Shown here: piece after piece, positions 35,238 through 45,454 of the stretch | Numbering within the stretch: position 1 is the stretch's first letter | How the letters are laid out: the number at the start of each line of letters is the position of its first letter | From: an uncultured Parabacteroides sp. | GTDB taxonomy: Bacteria; Bacteroidota; Bacteroidia; Bacteroidales; Tannerellaceae | Length of the DNA: 64,000 nt | Assembly: GCA_900541965.1 (NCBI GenBank) | Contig: UQLN01000007.1 | Location: forward strand, 58,757 to 122,756 | Direction: 5' to 3' | The notes under the pieces: model-generated | Told to the model about the DNA's origin: nothing | The model's input: only the letters and a program-made list of their open reading frames with translations | Database searches by the model: none | Program-made: the position numbers and the translations under genes

Positions 35238-38200
35238 ATGTTTAAAAAATTTATTACCCGCCCGGTTCTGGCGATTGTCATAGCATTAGTATTTCTGATT
35301 TTAGGTTCCGTCAGCCTTCAACGTTTACCCATAACGTTGTATCCTGATATTGCACAACCCTGTATTTCGGTTTATACTACATATCCGGGGGCGAATGCCG
35401 AAATTGTATCCCGTTCCATTGCTCCGATTTTGGAAGAAGCAATCAACGGTGCCGAGAATATGACCTATATGACTTCGTCTGTTGGTAATGACGGGTCGCT
35501 GAATATAAATGTGTTTTTCGAAGTAGGAACGAATCCTGATATTGCCGCCGTGAATGTACAGAACAGGGTGGCTACTGTTACCTCCCGCCTTCCGGAAGCT
35601 GTGATTAGAGCGGGTATTACTACCAATAAGGAACAGAAAAGCCAGATTATGACCGCCGGCTTGGAATCGACAGATGAGAAATACGATGAAATTTACTTGC
35701 AGAATTATCTTACAATCAATGTAGTCCCTGCACTGAAACGTATCCAGGGAGTAAGTAAGGTAGAGTTGTTTGGTATTAAGGATTATTCCATGCGTGTCTG
35801 GCTGCAGCCTGAGCGGTTGACTGCTTATGGAATTACGGTAGAAGAAGTGGACAAGGCTATTAAGGAACAGAATATCGAAATTGCTCCGGGGATATTGGGA
35901 GAAAACAGTGATGAAAATTTCCAGTATAACGTTATCTACAAAGGAAAGTATACAACGCCGGAAGAATACGGAGGTATCATTATCCGTGAAGATGGTAAAG
36001 GAGGACTGGTCTATCTCAGGGATATTGCAAAAATAGAATTGGGGGCGTTACTGTATACCTCTTCTGCAAAGGTAAACAACCATAGCGGGGTTTGTTTTAT
36101 GGTATATCAGACTTCGGGTTCGAATGCCAATGACATCCAGATAAAGATTCAGGAACTGTTTAAGGAAGAGCAGAGTAAATTACCGCCTTCCATGCGGTTC
36201 GTTACCCTTTTTAGTAGTAAAGCATCATTGGATGCTTCTATACACCAGGTAAAGTCTACGCTGATCGAAGCGCTTGTCCTGGTATTTTTCATTGTATTCT
36301 TTTTCTTGCAGGACTGGCGTTCTACATTGATTATCGGGGTGTCTATCCCGGTTTCTATTATCGGAGCCTTTCTCGGAATGCACTTTGCCGGCTTCTCGAT
36401 AAACCTGTTGACACTGTTCGGCTTGGTGCTCTGCGTCGGGCTGGTGGTAGACGACGCGGTCGTCGTCGTCGAGGCGGTCAACCAGGCACTAACCAAAAAA
36501 GGAACGAATACTCCCTTGCTGGCTACACAGAAGGCGATGACGGAAATTACCGGGGCAGTTATTTCTACGACTTTGGTTATGGTGGCTGTATTTGCTCCGG
36601 TAGCATTCATCGAGGGCAGTGTTGGTGGTTTTTACCAACAGTTTGCATTTACCATTATCACGGCAATTGTAATTTCCGGGGTTTGTGCTTTGATTTTATG
36701 TCCGGCTCTTTCGGCTTTATTACTAAGGAGTCCGGATGATGTAGGAGGGAAATGGTATGACCGTTTGGAACATCGGTTCCGGATAGCTTTTGATATTCAT
36801 TTCGGATATTTGACGAATAAGTATCTGAAGGTGGTTGTGTATATCTTGAGGAATTTCAAGAAATCGTTGCTTGTCTTTTTTGCAATGATACTCGGGATAG
36901 TATTGGTTTTTTCAAAAACCTCAACCGGATTTATACCTGATGAAGATGATAGTTTCCTGATGGTTAATATCGTAATGCCTTCAGCTACTTCTCTGACAAA
37001 AACGGAGGAAGTGGTGGCGAAGGCGGACAGCATTGTAAGAACCTACGATTTTATCAGAGAAAGTGCTACGGTCTGCGGGTATGATTTGCTGAATGCAAGT
37101 ACAAGTTCCTCTACCGGAGTCGTGGTTGTGTCTTTGAAACCTTATAAAGAAAGGAATGGGGCAGGCTCGATATGGGAAATCGGATATATGATAAACGAGC
37201 GGTTGACAGAGGAGATAACGGATGCAACTTTCATTACGGTAAAAAAACCGGCTCTTCCGGGTTTTGGGGAAAAAGGCGGAGTGGAATTGGTTTTGCAGGA
37301 CCGTACGGCGGAAGGGGATTTGCAGAAATTCAGTGAGGTAGCGGATGATTTTATTAAGAAACTGGCAGAACGTCCGGAGGTGGATGAGATTTATCATACT
37401 TTCCATGTGGATTATCCTCAGTATGAACTTTTGATTGATTTTGAGAAGGCGAAATTAGCCGGTGTCAGTATCGATGCTATTTCTTCTGCTTTGCAAGTAT
37501 ATTGGGGTAGTTTACAGACTTCGGACTTTTCTTTGTTCGGAAAGAATCTGAAAGTGGTATTACAAGGAGATATCGAAAGCCGCCGGAATCTTGAAGCGTT
37601 GAATTTTATCCATGTAATCAGTAATAAGGGAGAGTCCATTCCGATTTCCAATTTTGTGCATCTTGACGAACGCCAGGGAGCGGTTAGTATCACCCGCTTT
37701 AATATGTTCAATAGTATAAATATCAATATCATTCCTAAAACCGGAGTCAGCACGGGAGATATGATTCCGATTGTGGAAGAAGTATATGATCAGGAGATAC
37801 CCAACAATTATTCTTTTGAATGGCAGGGTATGGTTCGCGAACAGATTAAAACAGGAGGCAGTACCGCATTGGTATTTATATTAAGTATAGTCCTTATTTA
37901 TTTGATTTTGTCCGGATTGTATGAAAGTTTCATTATGCCTTTGCCAGTATTATTGTCCGTACCTACAACATTAGTGGGGGTATTGGCCGGAATACACATA
38001 ACCGGAATAGATAATAATATATTTGTACAGGTCGCCATGTTGATTCTTATCGGTCTGATAGCAAAGAACTCTATTTTGATTGTAGAGTTTGGTATGCAGC
38101 TGAGGGAAGAAGGGCATTCTATTGCCCAGGCTGCTGTGCTGGCTGCAAAATCCAGGTTGCGTCCTATTTTGATGACTTCGCTTACGGCCTTTTTAGGGGC

Positions 38201-38420
38201 GCTCCCTATGATGTTTGTGACAGGAATGTCGGCAGTCGGAAACTTTGTGATTGGTTTGACAATGGTTGCCGGCCTTTTCTCCGGAATTGTATTGGGGGTA
38301 TTGCTCGCTCCGCTCTTGTTTGTCGTATTCATGAATATAAATGAACGTCTCAAAGGGCGTAAAAAGGGGCAAAATATAAAGGAAGAGCTTCGCGATGTAG
38401 ATATGACAGAGAGTGTGTAA
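35238..38420 (+). CDS. RND (HAE1-type) efflux pump, inner-membrane permease
   Basis: 1060 residues, the usual length for an AcrB-type pump. It has the N-terminal helix MFKKFITRPVLAIVIALV, two large periplasmic loops and 12 predicted helices. The signature region LVLCVGLVVDDAVVVVEAVNQ (about 400) holds the paired aspartates of the proton relay, and the second half has LIGLIAKNSILIVEFGMQL. It exports small toxic molecules by proton antiport together with the adaptor and channel flanking it. The stop is immediately followed by the outer-membrane gene. Confidence 0.96.
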   Translation: MFKKFITRPVLAIVIALVFLILGSVSLQRLPITLYPDIAQPCISVYTTYPGANAEIVSRSIAPILEEAINGAENMTYMTSSVGNDGSLNINVFFEVGTNPDIAAVNVQNRVATVTSRLPEAVIRAGITTNKEQKSQIMTAGLESTDEKYDEIYLQNYLTINVVPALKRIQGVSKVELFGIKDYSMRVWLQPERLTAYGITVEEVDKAIKEQNIEIAPGILGENSDENFQYNVIYKGKYTTPEEYGGIIIREDGKGGLVYLRDIAKIELGALLYTSSAKVNNHSGVCFMVYQTSGSNANDIQIKIQELFKEEQSKLPPSMRFVTLFSSKASLDASIHQVKSTLIEALVLVFFIVFFFLQDWRSTLIIGVSIPVSIIGAFLGMHFAGFSINLLTLFGLVLCVGLVVDDAVVVVEAVNQALTKKGTNTPLLATQKAMTEITGAVISTTLVMVAVFAPVAFIEGSVGGFYQQFAFTIITAIVISGVCALILCPALSALLLRSPDDVGGKWYDRLEHRFRIAFDIHFGYLTNKYLKVVVYILRNFKKSLLVFFAMILGIVLVFSKTSTGFIPDEDDSFLMVNIVMPSATSLTKTEEVVAKADSIVRTYDFIRESATVCGYDLLNASTSSSTGVVVVSLKPYKERNGAGSIWEIGYMINERLTEEITDATFITVKKPALPGFGEKGGVELVLQDRTAEGDLQKFSEVADDFIKKLAERPEVDEIYHTFHVDYPQYELLIDFEKAKLAGVSIDAISSALQVYWGSLQTSDFSLFGKNLKVVLQGDIESRRNLEALNFIHVISNKGESIPISNFVHLDERQGAVSITRFNMFNSININIIPKTGVSTGDMIPIVEEVYDQEIPNNYSFEWQGMVREQIKTGGSTALVFILSIVLIYLILSGLYESFIMPLPVLLSVPTTLVGVLAGIHITGIDNNIFVQVAMLILIGLIAKNSILIVEFGMQLREEGHSIAQAAVLAAKSRLRPILMTSLTAFLGALPMMFVTGMSAVGNFVIGLTMVAGLFSGIVLGVLLAPLLFVVFMNINERLKGRKKGQNIKEELRDVDMTESV

Positions 38421-38441
38421 ATGTTTAACCTGCATAATTAT

Positions 38442-39809
38442 ATGAAATTATATATTCCGATATTCATAATGATTGCAACTTTAAGCAGTTGTAATATTTA
38501 TAAAACCTACAAACGTCCGGATGTAAAAACGGATGATTTGTATGGAAAAGAATTGCAAGTAACCGATACCCTTTCTATCGGCAGAATGGATTGGAGGGAA
38601 GTGTTTACAGACCCAAAGCTGCAGGCTCTGATCGATAGCGGGCTTGTCAATAATACAGACTTGCGGATTGCTCGGCTGAAAATAGATGAGTCGAAAGCTT
38701 TGCTGACATCGGCACGTCTGGCTTATCTGCCTTCGGTGAATCTGGCACCGGAAGGAGGATTATATAGCTATAAAGGGGAACCGTTGCAGAAGAGTTATCA
38801 GCTTGCAGCTACGGCAAGTTGGGAAATCGATATTTTCGGTAAACTGACAAATGCCAAGCGAAAAGCAAGTGCAAACCTGGAGCAGAGTGAGGCCTATAGA
38901 CAGGCTGTACGGTGTGGTCTGATAGCGAATATAGCTGACAGTTACTATTTGTTGCTGACTCTTGATAAACAGCTTGATGTGGCTCGCGAAACCGAAACGA
39001 ACTGGAAAGATTATATTCATGTTCTGGAAGTCCTGAAAAAGACAGGAAGGGCGGATGAGACTGCTATCCGGCAATCGGAAGCGAATTATTTATCGGTACA
39101 GTCGGAGGTAGCAAGACTCGGACAACAAGTGAAAGAAGTGGAGAATAATCTTTCTGCTCTATTAGGACATGCCCCTTCAATGATAGAGCGGGGCAACTTG
39201 GATACACAGTCCTTTCCAGATACATTGTTGGTAGGGATTCCGCTGGATTTATTGAAATACCGTCCGGATGTCCGGATGGCTGAGGCTTTGTTGAAAGGGG
39301 CCCTTTATACAACAAATCAGGCTTATTCCGCTTTTTATCCGACGATTACGCTTGGAGGCACTGCCGGATGGACCAATACGAATGGCGGCGTGATTTCAAA
39401 TCCGGGAGCCTGGCTTTTTCAGGCTGTGGGAGGGATTGTACAGCCTTTGTTTAATAGAGGAGCCAATATTGCAAATCTGAAAATAGCCAAAGCACAGCAG
39501 GAAGAGGCATTGCTGACATTCCAGCAGACCTTATATGATGCTGGTGCGGAAGTGAATAATGCGGTTACGCAATGGCAAAGTTCCCGTATTCAGATAGATT
39601 TGAGCGGTAAGCAGGTCGAAGCTCTGGATATTGCATTGGAAAATATCCGTTTGCGGATGAAATACGGGAATTTAAATTACCTGGAGGTCTTGTCTGCGCG
39701 GCAAATGTTATTGAGTGCCCAAATGAATTATTACTCGTCTTGTTTTGAGGAGATACAAAGTGTCATAACTCTTTTCCGTGCTCTGGGAGGAGGTTCGGAA
39801 TATAGGTGA
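38442..39809 (+). CDS. Outer-membrane efflux channel, TolC/OprM-type lipoprotein
   Basis: About 455 residues from ATG 38442 (MKLYIPIFIM), preferred because it gives a clean lipoprotein signal (ATLSSC); the frame is open from ATG 38421 immediately after the pump stop. It has the two-fold TolC repeat with long helices: LIDSGLVNNTDLRIARLKIDE and LKYRPDVRMAEALLKGA, plus the turn GGTAGWTN. It forms the trimeric exit duct of the RND complex. It is the last gene of the operon; no clear terminator follows. Confidence 0.95.
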   Translation: MKLYIPIFIMIATLSSCNIYKTYKRPDVKTDDLYGKELQVTDTLSIGRMDWREVFTDPKLQALIDSGLVNNTDLRIARLKIDESKALLTSARLAYLPSVNLAPEGGLYSYKGEPLQKSYQLAATASWEIDIFGKLTNAKRKASANLEQSEAYRQAVRCGLIANIADSYYLLLTLDKQLDVARETETNWKDYIHVLEVLKKTGRADETAIRQSEANYLSVQSEVARLGQQVKEVENNLSALLGHAPSMIERGNLDTQSFPDTLLVGIPLDLLKYRPDVRMAEALLKGALYTTNQAYSAFYPTITLGGTAGWTNTNGGVISNPGAWLFQAVGGIVQPLFNRGANIANLKIAKAQQEEALLTFQQTLYDAGAEVNNAVTQWQSSRIQIDLSGKQVEALDIALENIRLRMKYGNLNYLEVLSARQMLLSAQMNYYSSCFEEIQSVITLFRALGGGSEYR

Positions 39810-39920
39810 GAACAATATTTTTAGATAAAACAATAAATTTTTTATTCCGGGAAATAATATAATTTTCATATATTTTCAGCTTATATCTATTTGATATACA
39901 GTTAATAAAAGGTCCTGCGC

Positions 39921-39953
39921 TTGTCAAATAATACAATAATTATGTTATATTTG
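39921..39953 (+). promoter_or_regulatory. Promoter upstream of the BACON/FISUMP protein
   Basis: TTG (39921-39923) as -33 and TATATTTG (39946-39953), an exact TAnnTTTG -7 box, with start-to-start spacing of 25. The transcript would begin about 140 bases before the ATG at 40100. The rest of the 290-base gap is AT-rich and featureless. Confidence 0.65.
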
Positions 39954-40099
39954 TCAGCACGGGACTTTGAAATACCGGTCCTTTACAAAATTTGATAGTT
40001 GGAATAAAATGTAGGGGAGATGGAAAAAGGGGTAATTTACTTATATGAATTTGTTTTTTCTATTTTATTATTGAAGGCTTGTAACTTATATATTGATAT

Positions 40100-41734
40100 A
40101 TGGACGAGCTGACTTTATCTATTTTGTTGTTATCAGCAGGGATTGTTTTCCTTGTTTTGGTGTGGAAATTGGTCGGTTGTTACCGTTCGAAGCCATCTGA
40201 TGCAGGAAAAACATCTTTTTCTGTTCCTGAATCCGTTCCTGTTGCATTTGTCCAGCCTTTTTTACATGTGCCCGAAAGCCATATACGGACTGATTGTATG
40301 GCTAAAGAGCGGTCTATACAGGTACATTGCTCTTCTTCATCTTGGGAAATACTTAATGTATCCGATTCTTCCTGGCTGAATGTTGAAAAAGTAAATTCAG
40401 GAGAGTTATTAGTCCGTATGTCTACGAATTTTACTGATGCAGTACGAAGAACAGAAATCCATATCCGTCTTTTAAGTAGTGAAAATATATTGGAATCAAC
40501 ACTTGTAATTGTTCAAAGTGAATTGGGGTATTATCCGGAATTGAATTTGTCTAAGGATTTGTATATACAATCCGGGGAAAATAGTGCTACTGCTTATCCG
40601 CATGTTACGCCGGACAATAAATGCGATGAATGGAAAATAAAAACGCTGTGTACAAGTGATGAAGGAACCTGGTGTGAGGTTGTTCCCGCTGCAGGAGTAC
40701 GTATGCGCGGATCTTATGATTTATGTATCAGAACCTTGCCAAAGCCAGCCAATGTATCAGTAAGAACGGCTGTTGTAACACTTGAATGCGGAACTTATCC
40801 TTTTAATACAGAACGTTCTATCGTTATAAATCAGGGAATCGTCTTTACTTATTATATAGAATATCCGGCATTTGATCCGTGTAGCCGTGGCAGGGAAGCT
40901 ATAGAAACTCCCCTTTCCTATACCCGGGAAGACCCGGTGAAAACATATACGATTCATGTTCGTTGTAATATTAACTGGAAAATCATGTATACCCCGGCTG
41001 ATTGGGTTGAGATAGGAAAAACCGAACCGGAAGGAGAGCCTTATAATGCTTGGTTTACAGTAATCGTTCATCCGAATGACCAGGGGACACTGTGGAATGG
41101 TCTTTATGCAGCCAGGCATATGATTATTAGTCTGGTTACAGAAATGGGGCAGGTGCATGATATTTTTGTTTATCAGGGGGGGTATGTGGTAATAAACGGA
41201 CGTCGATGGTTAGACCGTAATTTGAAAAGGAAAAATGTGCTTACTTGTAATGCCATTCCTTTGGGATTGTCCGCAAAAGAGCAAGGAATAGACGGGGGAC
41301 TTTTTCGTTTTGGGCATACGGATACCAATTGGGAAGATGTGCCGGCTCTTCCGGCTTCGGAATGGAACAGGAATACCAATGAGCACCCTGTACGCAATGA
41401 TGATTCCGATCCCTGTCCAAAAGGATGGCGTGTTCCTTTTGCTTTGGAATTATCCGGTTTGTTTTGCTACCAGAATTACGCTTTTCGTTATGCCTCCGAC
41501 CGTTGGCATACTTTGTTTTCGGATGATGGAGTTCCGGTATTTTTCCCTCTTGCCGGTTATTGTTCCCATATCAATGGCTGTTTGATGGAGAGGAAATTCG
41601 AAGGGCGTTATTGGAGTTGTACGGAATATTCTCCTATTTATGCTGATGCATTGATTTTGCGTCCTGCAAAATTTCCACAACAACGGCAGGAATTGAAAAA
41701 ACAAAGTTTTTCTGTCCGTCCGGTTGAAATCTGA
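40100..41734 (+). CDS. Membrane-anchored protein with BACON-like domains and a FISUMP-like C-terminus
   Basis: 544 residues. One membrane helix lies at residues 4-24, then repeated beta-sandwich domains of the BACON type: SSSWEILNVSDSSWLNVEKV with a terminal TLVIVQSE, and WKIMYTPADWVEIGK ending in HDIFVYQGG. The last ~170 residues resemble the Fibrobacter succinogenes major paralogous (FISUMP) domain: GRRWLDRNL, DPCPKGWRVPFALEL, GRYWSCTEYSP and a closing FSVRPVEI. A protein with the same C-terminal type is encoded at 52769, on the other side of the starch locus. The function is unknown; carbohydrate or mucin binding is usually suggested for BACON domains. It is convergent with the susR-like gene, with a gap of only 3 bases. 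Confidence 0.78.
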   Translation: MDELTLSILLLSAGIVFLVLVWKLVGCYRSKPSDAGKTSFSVPESVPVAFVQPFLHVPESHIRTDCMAKERSIQVHCSSSSWEILNVSDSSWLNVEKVNSGELLVRMSTNFTDAVRRTEIHIRLLSSENILESTLVIVQSELGYYPELNLSKDLYIQSGENSATAYPHVTPDNKCDEWKIKTLCTSDEGTWCEVVPAAGVRMRGSYDLCIRTLPKPANVSVRTAVVTLECGTYPFNTERSIVINQGIVFTYYIEYPAFDPCSRGREAIETPLSYTREDPVKTYTIHVRCNINWKIMYTPADWVEIGKTEPEGEPYNAWFTVIVHPNDQGTLWNGLYAARHMIISLVTEMGQVHDIFVYQGGYVVINGRRWLDRNLKRKNVLTCNAIPLGLSAKEQGIDGGLFRFGHTDTNWEDVPALPASEWNRNTNEHPVRNDDSDPCPKGWRVPFALELSGLFCYQNYAFRYASDRWHTLFSDDGVPVFFPLAGYCSHINGCLMERKFEGRYWSCTEYSPIYADALILRPAKFPQQRQELKKQSFSVRPVEI

Positions 41735-41737
41735 ACA

Positions 41738-43330
41738 TTAGATTGAAGCGACTAATTCTTCAAAGTTATCTTTATCGATTGCTTTACTTTTTACTTTACT
41801 GCGATAGGAATATACAGTAGCCAGTGAGCACCCCAAAAAATGTGCAATGCTGGCTGCATTATTAATACCCAGACGGATTAGGGCGAATATACGCAGTTCG
41901 GTTGTTAGTATCTCTCCGGATTTGGGCAATATTTGTCCTTCCGGGGTCATCAGCTTATTAAAAGATTCGATGAAATGGGGAAAAAGGCGTATGAATGATT
42001 TATCAAATTCATTATAGAAGTTTTTCCGTTCTTCGCTTATAAACTGACCGGACTTGATTGTTTTAAACAATTCTTCTGTTTTGGAAGCCATTGCTAATCT
42101 GGCAAGCGAACGTCTGTAGGCTTCCAGCTTATCAAGATAAACAATACATTGGCTGAGATAGAGAGCAATATATTCTTCTTTTATCTTACTTGTTTGGTTT
42201 AGTTCCTGATTGGTGTATTGTAATTGGGAGTTTGTTAAACTTAACTTTTTCCGTACGGCAGAAAGCTTTTTCATTTGCCGTTGCAGATAAAATATTGAAA
42301 TGAGTAAAAGCAAAGTAAGTATGCTGACTATTAGCAGGGAAATACGAATTATATTGCGTTCTTTCTGTTGTTTTAATTTGTATGCCTTGTCAATAATAGG
42401 GAAAAATTCGGTTACTTCAATAGAACGGAGGCGTGCATTGCAGGCTACCGCATCCTCCAGGGCACAACTTAAATATTTGTAAGCACGGTCTATATCCCCT
42501 AATTTATACATCAGAAGTGCCAGTTTTTGTAGGGAGATATATTCGCGAACCGGCATTTTTAAATCATTTGTGGCTGTTAGCGCCAAATATTTGATTTCAT
42601 TGTCGGTATCTCCTTTCTGTTCATAGGCAAGCGACATATTATAATACAGGTAAGAACGGTTGACACAGCTTGTAGGGTTTTTGAGTTCCTTTTCTGAAAT
42701 AACGATGGCGCTGTCCGGTTGTCCGTTCACTATTAATTTATCGGCCAGAACAATGTTATAGTCGGGACCTTTTGCCAATCCTAAAATGGAATCCCGATAC
42801 GTATTGGTGATGGCTTCGTATTGTTTTTTCTCTTTTGTGTTTGTGTAGTCAGCCAGCCAGCCGTAATATGTACGTCCTGTATAATAATAGTACAGTAAAG
42901 AGGCGGAATCGAGTTCGTGGGGATTTATATTTTCCAGTTGTTTGAATGCTTCAATATAAAGCCCCATAATTCCGAATACTTCAGCTTTGGAAATTTGTAA
43001 GTCATTTGCAGATTCGGTGGAGGGATATCTTTCAAGTAATCTTTCTCTTTGGAAAAGATACTGTAAGGCAGAATCAGCCTGGAAATGCAGATAGGTTTTA
43101 TAGAGTGATTTATATAGTTCATCCCGTTGTTCAAAAGAAAGTGAAGTGACGAACCGTTTTTCCAGGCTGTCGATTTCTTTTTGTTTCCGGGCATGATAAA
43201 CAGGTTTCTGGCTGATAACCTTGTCCAATTCGCGTAGTAAAGCCGCATTTTCCGGATTGAGAGATGGCATAGCAAAAAGAATGTTTACCGGGAAAAGCAG
43301 GGATAGTAAAATATAGCATAGCGTTTTCAT
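41738..43330 (-). CDS. susR: SusR-like membrane-spanning transcriptional regulator (DUF6377-type) of the starch locus
   Basis: About 530 residues from ATG 43330 (MKTLCYILL, giving a signal peptide); an upstream ATG at 43360 adds 10. A periplasmic TPR-like region (about 30-325) is followed by a membrane helix (about 325-348, RISLLIVSILTLLLLISIFYL), a coiled coil and a cytoplasmic region. That region ends in a LuxR-like HTH (LRIFALIRLGINNAASIAHFLGCSLATVYSYR). In Bacteroides thetaiotaomicron SusR spans the inner membrane and activates sus genes on sensing maltose-type sugars. The size, topology and divergent position next to susA match. The symbol is by family and position. Confidence 0.82.
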   Translation of the reverse strand: MKTLCYILLSLLFPVNILFAMPSLNPENAALLRELDKVISQKPVYHARKQKEIDSLEKRFVTSLSFEQRDELYKSLYKTYLHFQADSALQYLFQRERLLERYPSTESANDLQISKAEVFGIMGLYIEAFKQLENINPHELDSASLLYYYYTGRTYYGWLADYTNTKEKKQYEAITNTYRDSILGLAKGPDYNIVLADKLIVNGQPDSAIVISEKELKNPTSCVNRSYLYYNMSLAYEQKGDTDNEIKYLALTATNDLKMPVREYISLQKLALLMYKLGDIDRAYKYLSCALEDAVACNARLRSIEVTEFFPIIDKAYKLKQQKERNIIRISLLIVSILTLLLLISIFYLQRQMKKLSAVRKKLSLTNSQLQYTNQELNQTSKIKEEYIALYLSQCIVYLDKLEAYRRSLARLAMASKTEELFKTIKSGQFISEERKNFYNEFDKSFIRLFPHFIESFNKLMTPEGQILPKSGEILTTELRIFALIRLGINNAASIAHFLGCSLATVYSYRSKVKSKAIDKDNFEELVASI

Positions 43331-43523
43331 CGTACTTTTTCTTAATTGATATTTTGACAAATATAATAATATTATTTTACGCTTACAGAGTTTTTATTAT
43401 AAACATATAAACTAAAATTACTTTGTAACAGACTTTGATTTTTTCTCTTTATATAGACAGGTAAAGTATTGTATATTAGATTGAATGCGCTTTAATATAT
43501 TTTGATTTTTATTCTTATCCAAA

Positions 43524-43551
43524 TTTGGGGTATCCCGGTTCTTTATTTTTG
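43524..43551 (+). promoter_or_regulatory. susA promoter
   Basis: TTTG (43524-43527) and TATTTTTG (43544-43551), an exact TAnnTTTG box. Transcription would begin near 43558, downstream of the in-frame ATG at 43554, which supports the start at 43584 for susA. Confidence 0.65.
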
Positions 43552-43583
43552 CGATGTTAAGAATTTTAAAATCTGAATTTACC

Positions 43584-45428
43584 ATGAAATGTCTTTTTAG
43601 AGTAGTTTTAATGTGCCTTGTTCTTTGTCTTCCATTTATTGTTGAGGCGAAAATAAAGAAAGTAGAACCCGCTTTTTGGTGGGCTGGCATGAAGAATCCG
43701 GAATTGCAAATATTATTATATGGTGATGATATTGCAACCGAAGATGTGCAATTGTCTTCTCCCGATATCCGCATTAAACAAATAGTCCGGTTGGATAATC
43801 CGAATTACCTCTTATTATATTTGGATCTGGCAGGGGTGAAGTCTCAACAGTTTGATATCCTCCTGACAAAAGCAGGCAAACAAACAAAAATTCCCTATGA
43901 AATAAAACAACGTAAGGAACAGGCCTCCCTGGTAAAAGGTTTTGGACCGGAGGATGTGCTGTACCTGATTATGCCGGATCGTTTTTCAAATGGTAATCCG
44001 GCCAATGATATCGTATCCGGTATGCTTGAAAATCGTGTGGACCGGAACAATCCGTCGGCTCGCCATGGAGGAGACTTGGCAGGAATAGAGAACCATCTTG
44101 ATTATTTCTGTGATTTGGGAGTAACGGCAATCTGGTTGAATCCTATCCAGAAAAATGATATGGCTCACGGCTCTTATCATGGATATGCTATTACTGATTA
44201 TTATCAGATGGATGCCCGTCTGGGAGAAAATGAAGATTTTCGCCGGTTGGTAGATAAAGCTCATCAGAAAGGGTTGAAAATAGTAATGGATATGATTTTC
44301 AATCACTGTGGAAGCGAGCATTTCTTTTTCAAGGATAAGCCTTCTCATGACTGGTTTAATTATCAGGAACATTTTGTACAGACCTCTTACCAGACAATGC
44401 CTCAGGTCGATATTCATCATTCGGACTATGATCAGAAAAAAAATATAGATGGTTGGTTTACCGAGTCTATGCCCGATTTAAACCAACGGAATCCGCATTT
44501 GGCTACTTATTTGATTCAAAATAGTATTTGGTGGATTGAATATGCCGGAATTAACGGAATCCGTCAGGATACGCATCCTTATGCTGACTTTGATATGATG
44601 GCTCGCTGGTGTAAAGCGATAGCTGCCGAGTATCCGGATTTCAATATTGTGGGTGAAACTTGGCTTGGCAATAATGTAGGAGTCTCTTTCTGGCAGAAAT
44701 ACAGTAAGATTGCTGCTCCCCGTAATTCTTATTTGCCTACGGTTATGGACTTCCCGCTTTGGGATGCCATGTCATGGGCGTTTGACGAGGAAACAAATCA
44801 ATGGGATAAAGGGCTGGCTCGCTTATATGGTTATTTATCACAGGATATTGTGTATACCAATCCGATGAATTTGCTGGTATTTCTAGATAATCATGACACT
44901 TCCAGATTTTATAAAGTACCTCCTAAAAATAACTTGGACCGTTATAAGCAAGCCATTGCATTTTTACTGACAGTTCGTGGTATTCCTCAGATATATACGG
45001 GAACCGAAGTCTTAATGGCAGGTGATAAGGCAAACGGGGATGGTGCATTGCGTGAGGATTTCCCGGGTGGATGGGCAGGAGACAAACGGAATGTTTTTAC
45101 TGTAACCGGTCGTAATACCTTGGAAAACGAAGCATATGACTATATGAAGAAATTACTTCATTGGCGTGCCGGCAACGAGGTGATTAGTAAAGGTTCTTTT
45201 AAACATTTCATACCGCAGGATGGCATTTATGTTTACGAAAGACATTATGGAGGTAAATCCGTAACTGTAATTATGAATGGAACCGGTCAGGCAAAAGAAA
45301 TGAATCTGGTTTCTTATAAGGAAGTTCTCCCTAAAGAACAATCGACAGATGTATTGAGTGGAAAAGTTATTCCATTGAAAAATACACTGTCCTTGCAACC
45401 ACGTCAAGTATTGATTTTGGAATTTTAA
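43584..45428 (+). CDS. susA: Neopullulanase / cyclomaltodextrinase, GH13 (SusA)
   Basis: 614 residues from ATG 43584, with a signal peptide MKCLFRVVLMCL...IVEA that places it in the periplasm. It has an N-terminal Ig-like domain (about 20-110) and then the GH13 barrel with all catalytic motifs: nucleophile D329 (GIRQDTHPY), acid/base E358 (IVGETW) and D438 (FLDNHDTSR), plus a C-terminal beta domain. It cuts alpha-1,4 bonds of imported starch oligosaccharides. It lies 26 bases before susB and faces the susR-like gene divergently. Size and context fit B. thetaiotaomicron SusA. Confidence 0.93.
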   Translation: MKCLFRVVLMCLVLCLPFIVEAKIKKVEPAFWWAGMKNPELQILLYGDDIATEDVQLSSPDIRIKQIVRLDNPNYLLLYLDLAGVKSQQFDILLTKAGKQTKIPYEIKQRKEQASLVKGFGPEDVLYLIMPDRFSNGNPANDIVSGMLENRVDRNNPSARHGGDLAGIENHLDYFCDLGVTAIWLNPIQKNDMAHGSYHGYAITDYYQMDARLGENEDFRRLVDKAHQKGLKIVMDMIFNHCGSEHFFFKDKPSHDWFNYQEHFVQTSYQTMPQVDIHHSDYDQKKNIDGWFTESMPDLNQRNPHLATYLIQNSIWWIEYAGINGIRQDTHPYADFDMMARWCKAIAAEYPDFNIVGETWLGNNVGVSFWQKYSKIAAPRNSYLPTVMDFPLWDAMSWAFDEETNQWDKGLARLYGYLSQDIVYTNPMNLLVFLDNHDTSRFYKVPPKNNLDRYKQAIAFLLTVRGIPQIYTGTEVLMAGDKANGDGALREDFPGGWAGDKRNVFTVTGRNTLENEAYDYMKKLLHWRAGNEVISKGSFKHFIPQDGIYVYERHYGGKSVTVIMNGTGQAKEMNLVSYKEVLPKEQSTDVLSGKVIPLKNTLSLQPRQVLILEF

Positions 45429-45454
45429 TCACAAATAACAATCGATAAATCACC

